Positions 59,953 through 64,000 of a DNA stretch of 64,000 bases are shown piece by piece. Source of the stretch: IDS-8 sp040902105 (GTDB taxonomy: Bacteria; Pseudomonadota; Gammaproteobacteria; Steroidobacterales; Woeseiaceae). The first letter of the stretch is position 1. Every line of letters starts with the position of its first letter. The translations under genes and the position numbers were made by a program. The stretch spans positions 62,001 to 126,000 of the forward strand of contig JBBDXW010000052.1 in NCBI GenBank assembly GCA_040902105.1. Reading direction: 5' to 3'. Below the pieces are notes generated by a model, which searched no databases, was not told where the DNA came from, and worked only from the letters and a program-made list of their open reading frames with translations.

Positions 59953-60329
59953 GTGGCATGGAACCGTCGCCAAGCATTCCGACGCCGTAGAGACAAAGCG
60001 TTCGTTCCGCCTCAGAATCCCGCGTTTGGTATGACATCGTGCCGACGTAGCCGAGATCGCTGGGCGTGCCGAGAACGATGCGTCCCGATCGCGCATCGCA
60101 TGCTCATTGATTGGTCCCAATCGCATCGATCGCGTGCTACCCTTGAGAACGCAACGACGCGGCCCTGGGGACCGAACGGGTCATTCGATATCTACCTGCC
60201 GGATCGGTGTCGCCGCCTGGTTGGCTCGACATGACAATAACTGATCTCGGACCAATGGTTGCCTTGGCGCATCAGAGGCGTGTAACCCGCCTCACTATCG
60301 AAAGGACCGAGCGCTCTCGGGGGGCGTGA

Positions 60330-61584
60330 ATGTCGTTCTGGAGCGAACTCAAACGCCGCAAGGTATTTCAGGTTGCCACGGTTTATGCGGTGACCGCGTG
60401 GATCCTCGTGCAGGTCATCGTTTCGATCGAAGCGCCGCTGCAGCTCCCGGCGTGGACGGATACCTTCGTCATCGTGCTTCTGGCCATCGGTTTTCCGGTC
60501 GCGCTCATCCTGAGCTGGGCATTCGACGTCACGCCGCACGGTATCAGAGCCACTCGAGGCACGGAGCGCGCAGACGGTTCCCCTCAGCCCGCGGCGACGA
60601 TGTTTACATACTTGAGTCATGGCCTCGTGCTCCTCGCCGTCGGATTTCTCGTCATCGATCAGTACCTGGACCTCGGCACCGCAGGTTCGAGCCGGGAAGC
60701 GCCGACGGACGTTATCCGCTACCACTACGGACTCGCAGAGCCGGAACGACTGCTGAGCAGTTACGGCCTGTCGATTGCGGTGTCGCCCGACGGCTCCCGG
60801 ATCGCGTATGTGGGACCGGCGGAAGGCGGTACGCAACTGTGGATTAGAGAAAGAGAACGGCTGCGAAGCACACCGGTGCCGCATTCCGAAGGGGCGCGCC
60901 AACCGTTCTTCAGCCCTGATGGGCGGGGCGTTGGCTTCGTTTCCGATGACCGGGAACTCAAAGTCATCCCGACAATCGGCGATCCGCCGCTCACGCTCGT
61001 CGACGGCGGACTGAACCCGTTCGGCGGCACCTGGACCGAGGATGGACACGTTTGCTACTCGACGTCCGACGGGTTGATGCGTCAAAAGGCGAGCGGCGGC
61101 GGCGAGCCTGAAGCGGTGGCGGCCGCGAGCTCGGCCGGCCCCGAAGTGCTCGGTTATGCATGGCCAGTGCACCGACGCGGCATGGAAGACGGCCAGCGCG
61201 ACATCTATGCGATGGCTGCCGATGCGGACGCGGAGCCGAGGCCCCTGGTGGTGTCCGACTTCGATGAAGTGGCGCCCGCACTCTCACCGGACCGGCGCTG
61301 GCTGGCGTATGCGAAGTCGCCCAGAGCTCTACTACCGAAACGGAGTGGCAGACATGGTGGCCGTGCCGGTGCTGGCCGGACCGGAGTTCAAAACGGCAGC
61401 GGAAGAGGTTCTGTTCGACTCGACAGCCTACTTGGGGGACTTCTTTCACGCGACATACGATGTGACGGCCGACGGTGAGCGCTTCGTCATGATACGGGTC
61501 TCAGACAGTGGCTCGCTGGATGAAGAGCTTGTCGTCGTCGAGAACTGGTTCGAAGAGCTGAACCGCCTGGTTCCAGCGAGTTGA
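60330..61584 (+). pseudogene. Membrane-anchored beta-propeller protein, frameshifted with internal deletion
   Basis: The N-terminus (SFWSELKRRKVFQVATVYAV) has two or three membrane helices up to about residue 120. Propeller blades follow (IAVSPDGSRIAYVGPAEGG, FFSPDGRGVGFVSDD). At SPDRRWLAYAKS the frame runs into arginine-rich nonsense and stops at 61478. The correct C-terminus, PELYYRNGVADMVAVPVLAG through EELVVVENWFEELNRLVP, continues in another frame to 61584. About one to two blades also seem missing at the junction (near 61320). The gene is probably inactive. Confidence 0.65.
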
Positions 61585-61882
61585 AGCAATGTGCAGCCGC
61601 GACGTGTGAGTCCAAACGACTTCCACCACTGCGGGGTCAATGAGCTCGTTGGTCAGTTTGCACCACGATGCTCGACCATGCACAACGGAATCACGCAAAT
61701 TTCCCGCACCTGGGAGAATGACGAATAACAAGACCAGACACCGCCAGTGCGCGGTTCCATGCGCCAGGCGAAGACACAACGCCCTCGGCGATCCGATTCG
61801 ACTAATGGCCGGGCTTCCGCGCCGGAACAATTCGTGAGGGTCGCGCCGGCGAAGCGGGTGCGCAGGCTGTTTCAGGGTGCTG
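61585..61882. other. Intergenic region with no recognised feature
   Basis: This is 298 bp between the convergent propeller pseudogene and hybrid kinase. No convincing frame, hairpin with T-tract or motif copy was seen. Confidence 0.4.
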
Positions 61883-64000
61883 TCAGGCGGCCTTGCTGCG
61901 CAGGTAGTCGACGGCTGCACTGAGATCGAGTGTCAGCTCCGCGGCGAGTGCGCCGAGCCGATCCGCCTGACCCGCCCGGGCAGCCGCTTCCAGACGTGCG
62001 GCCGCATTGGCAACACGGCTGGCTTTAATATTGGCGCTGGCACCCTTGAGCGTGTGTGCCCTGGTACCGACAGTGACCCAGTCGCCGCAGTCGACAGCCT
62101 CTGCCAGGTCGGCAAGCAGGCTGTTGCCGCTGCCTATATAAATCACCGCCAGTTCGCGTGCGAAGCTCTCGTCGCCTTCGAGCAATTCCAGGAGGCCGGG
62201 CCAGTCGACCGGCGCCGCCCCTTCGTCGCCCTCCGGCGCAATCGTCCTGTCGGCCTCGATGGGCGCCGCTTTGTCCGGCCCTTCGCCGAGATACCGATCA
62301 AGGCTATCGGCGAGCCGCTCCCGGTCGAGGGGCTTGGTCAGGTAATCGTCCATGCCGGCTTCGCGACATTGCTGCTCGGTACCCTGGATCGCATGGGCGG
62401 TCAGAGCCACGATCGGGATGCGCACGTTGCCGGCGGCCGCCTCGAGCCGACGGATTTCGCGGGTCGCCTCGTAGCCATCCAGCTCGGGCATCTGGCAGTC
62501 CATCAGGATCAGGTCGTAACGCCCGCTGCGCCAGGCCTCGACGGCTTCCGCACCGTTCTGCACGGCGTCGACCTGGTGGCCGAGCTTCTCCAGCACGGCA
62601 ACGGCGACCTTCTGGTTGACGTAGTTGTCTTCGGCCAACAGGATACGGCGGCCGGAGCGAGCGCGGTTGGCGCGAACTTCGTGACGGGTCACGATCGAGT
62701 ACGCTCCGCTCTGCCAGGCCTCGCCGGTCGTCGACATCACCAGCAGCATGCAGTCCGCCAGATCCTGGCGCGCGATCGGCTTGAGCAGGTAACCGCCGAA
62801 GCCCAGTTCGGCGCATCGCCGTGCTTCGCCGCGCTGACCCGAGGACGTCAACAGGATCAGCCGTGTGTCCTTGAGCTCGGGATCGGCGTTGATACGTTGG
62901 CCGAGCTCGAGTCCGTCGCAGTCGGGCATGTGGAAGTCGAGCAACGCCACATCATAAGGGCGGCCCGCCGCAGCGGCCTCGTGCAGCAGCGTCAGTCCTG
63001 AACGGGCATCCGGGGCGCAGACGATTTCGGTACCGTACAAACCGAGCTGTCCGGCCAGCACCCTTCGATTGGTCGAATTATCGTCCACCACCAGCACCCG
63101 CACGCCGACCAGCGCATCGTGGCGCTGGTTGCGCTTCGGCACGGCGCGGGCGCTTCTGCCGAGTTCTGCCGTGAACCAGAATGTCGTACCGACCCCTTCG
63201 GTGCTCTCGACTCCGACCTCGCCGCCCATCAGCTCCACCAGGTGCTTGACGATGGACAGGCCGAGGCCGGTCCCACCATAGCGGCGTGTCGTCGACGCAT
63301 CGACCTGCGAGAAGGGCTGGAACAGCGCCTCGAGACGGTTACGCGGGATACCGATACCGGTGTCGCGCATTTCACAGCGCACCCGCACGCCCTTCTCGGT
63401 CTGCTCAAGCACCCGCAACTGGATCGCAACCTCGCCCTGGTGCGTGAACTTGACGGCATTCCCACCGAGATTCACGAGAATCTGCCGCAGGCGCCCAGGA
63501 TCTCCGCGCAACAGCTCCGGCAGGCTCGGATCGATGTCAGCGGTGACCTCGAGCCCTTTGGCGTCGGCCTGGATGGCCAGCAGCCGCGCGACATCCTCGA
63601 GCGTGTCGCGCAGATCCATGTCGGTACGTTCCAGGTCGAGCTTGCCTGCCTCGACCTTGGAAAAATCCAGGATATCGTTGATGACCGTCAGCAGCGCGCC
63701 GGCACTGTCGCGTATGGTCTCGGTGTAGTCGCGCTGGGTCCCGCTGAGCGAAGTCTCGAGCAACAGATCGGTCATGCCGATGACGCCGTTCATCGGTGTG
63801 CGTATCTCGTGGCTCATGTTGGCGAGAAATTGCGACTTCGCCGCAGTGGCCATCTCGGCCGCTTCCTTGGCGTGTTCCAGATCGCTGGTGCGCTCGACGA
63901 CCAGGGCCTCCATGTGCTCCGTGTAGCGTCTCAGGTAACCGACGCGCAGATTGTAGCCCGTGCCCACCAGCAGCAGAACGAACGCGGCGCACAGCAGCAC
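61883..64000 (-). CDS. Hybrid sensor histidine kinase with two receivers and Hpt (partial)
   Basis: The 705 visible residues run from a membrane helix (LLCAAFVLLLVGTGYNLRVG) and a coiled linker into the kinase: H-box FLANMSHEIRTPMNGVIGM, N-box VNLGGNAVKFT, G1 DTGIGIP and G2 GGTGLGLSIV. A first receiver follows (phosphoacceptor VALLDFHMPDCDG), then a second (LILMDCQMPELDGYE). The C-terminal Hpt domain has the phosphorylatable His in RAHTLKGASANI. This is the BarA/EvgS-like phosphorelay layout. The N-terminal sensor lies outside the window; the linker style suggests a periplasmic propeller sensor. No partner regulator is visible. Confidence 0.93.
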   Translation of the reverse strand: MLLCAAFVLLLVGTGYNLRVGYLRRYTEHMEALVVERTSDLEHAKEAAEMATAAKSQFLANMSHEIRTPMNGVIGMTDLLLETSLSGTQRDYTETIRDSAGALLTVINDILDFSKVEAGKLDLERTDMDLRDTLEDVARLLAIQADAKGLEVTADIDPSLPELLRGDPGRLRQILVNLGGNAVKFTHQGEVAIQLRVLEQTEKGVRVRCEMRDTGIGIPRNRLEALFQPFSQVDASTTRRYGGTGLGLSIVKHLVELMGGEVGVESTEGVGTTFWFTAELGRSARAVPKRNQRHDALVGVRVLVVDDNSTNRRVLAGQLGLYGTEIVCAPDARSGLTLLHEAAAAGRPYDVALLDFHMPDCDGLELGQRINADPELKDTRLILLTSSGQRGEARRCAELGFGGYLLKPIARQDLADCMLLVMSTTGEAWQSGAYSIVTRHEVRANRARSGRRILLAEDNYVNQKVAVAVLEKLGHQVDAVQNGAEAVEAWRSGRYDLILMDCQMPELDGYEATREIRRLEAAAGNVRIPIVALTAHAIQGTEQQCREAGMDDYLTKPLDRERLADSLDRYLGEGPDKAAPIEADRTIAPEGDEGAAPVDWPGLLELLEGDESFARELAVIYIGSGNSLLADLAEAVDCGDWVTVGTRAHTLKGASANIKASRVANAAARLEAAARAGQADRLGALAAELTLDLSAAVDYLRSKAA

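Noticed and set aside
1..64000. tRNA, rRNA, CRISPR array, transposase or phage genes
   Set aside because: Looked for in all gaps by eye; nothing with the expected structure or repeats was seen.

Overview
The window is 64 kb of GC-rich bacterial chromosome with proteobacterial gene content: LctP lactate permease, RlmJ, AraC, FixJ and ECF regulators, MsrA/MsrB, CorA, LtrA and a BarA-like hybrid kinase. The membrane-anchored beta-propeller gene beginning at 60330 has an N-terminus (ELKRRKVFQVATVYAV) of a kind I associate with environmental gammaproteobacteria such as Woeseiaceae/Steroidobacter-like groups. That placement is an inference. I saw no rRNA, tRNA, CRISPR array, transposase or phage gene. 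Much of the window is accessory: two PIN toxin-antitoxin pairs, a RES toxin remnant and about a dozen truncated or frameshifted genes.

Layout. 1-9 kb: two coupled DUF1801 genes, a RES fragment, a saccharopine-dehydrogenase-like/DUF4166 protein, lactate permease, a phytoene-desaturase-like FAD enzyme, and VOC and GFA proteins. 9-16.6 kb: a lipoprotein amidohydrolase, an ArsR-rhodanese regulator with a clear palindromic operator followed by an MFS exporter, a short SARP-type regulator, a cysteine desulfurase and a DipZ-like thioredoxin protein. 16.7-25 kb: a MASE4-like histidine kinase with a single-domain receiver, three tandem epoxide-hydrolase paralogues (EH1-EH3) and two FixJ-type response regulators. 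25-38 kb: an ECF sigma factor with a multidomain anti-sigma protein, cupin-GST, an NmrA-like protein, a 1007-aa winged-helix/ATPase/TPR regulator, an alpha/beta hydrolase, AraC-HD, RDD and LtrA. 38-49 kb: an FG-GAP protein, rlmJ, a patch of gene wrecks, VapBC, an aminotransferase-V enzyme, an amidohydrolase-isochorismatase pair, a Rof-like protein, a molybdoenzyme-ferredoxin reductase-DUF6510 operon and CorA. 50-55 kb: exported EH4, an EH/FixJ scrap, msrB-msrA, exported EH5 and a cupin. 55-64 kb: many partial genes, a second VapBC and a hybrid kinase that runs off the window.

The most notable result is a shared promoter element, core GATACCWTCGTVCAATCG on the coding strand. It recurs upstream of the thioredoxin gene, EH2(-EH1), EH3, the molybdoenzyme operon, EH4, msrBA and EH5. 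Three of these promoter regions carry a second copy in inverted orientation. At four promoters a TCTGAT hexamer follows at 15 or 20 nt. The targets (five epoxide hydrolases, methionine sulfoxide reductases, a thioredoxin-like protein, a Moco oxidoreductase) and the nearby FixJ regulators and kinase suggest an undescribed stress or detoxification regulon. EH3-EH5 carry export signals and EH1-EH2 are cytosolic. EH3 has two plausible starts (Tat-exported or cytosolic), and its neighbour EH2 has lost the same leader through an 8-bp net deletion.
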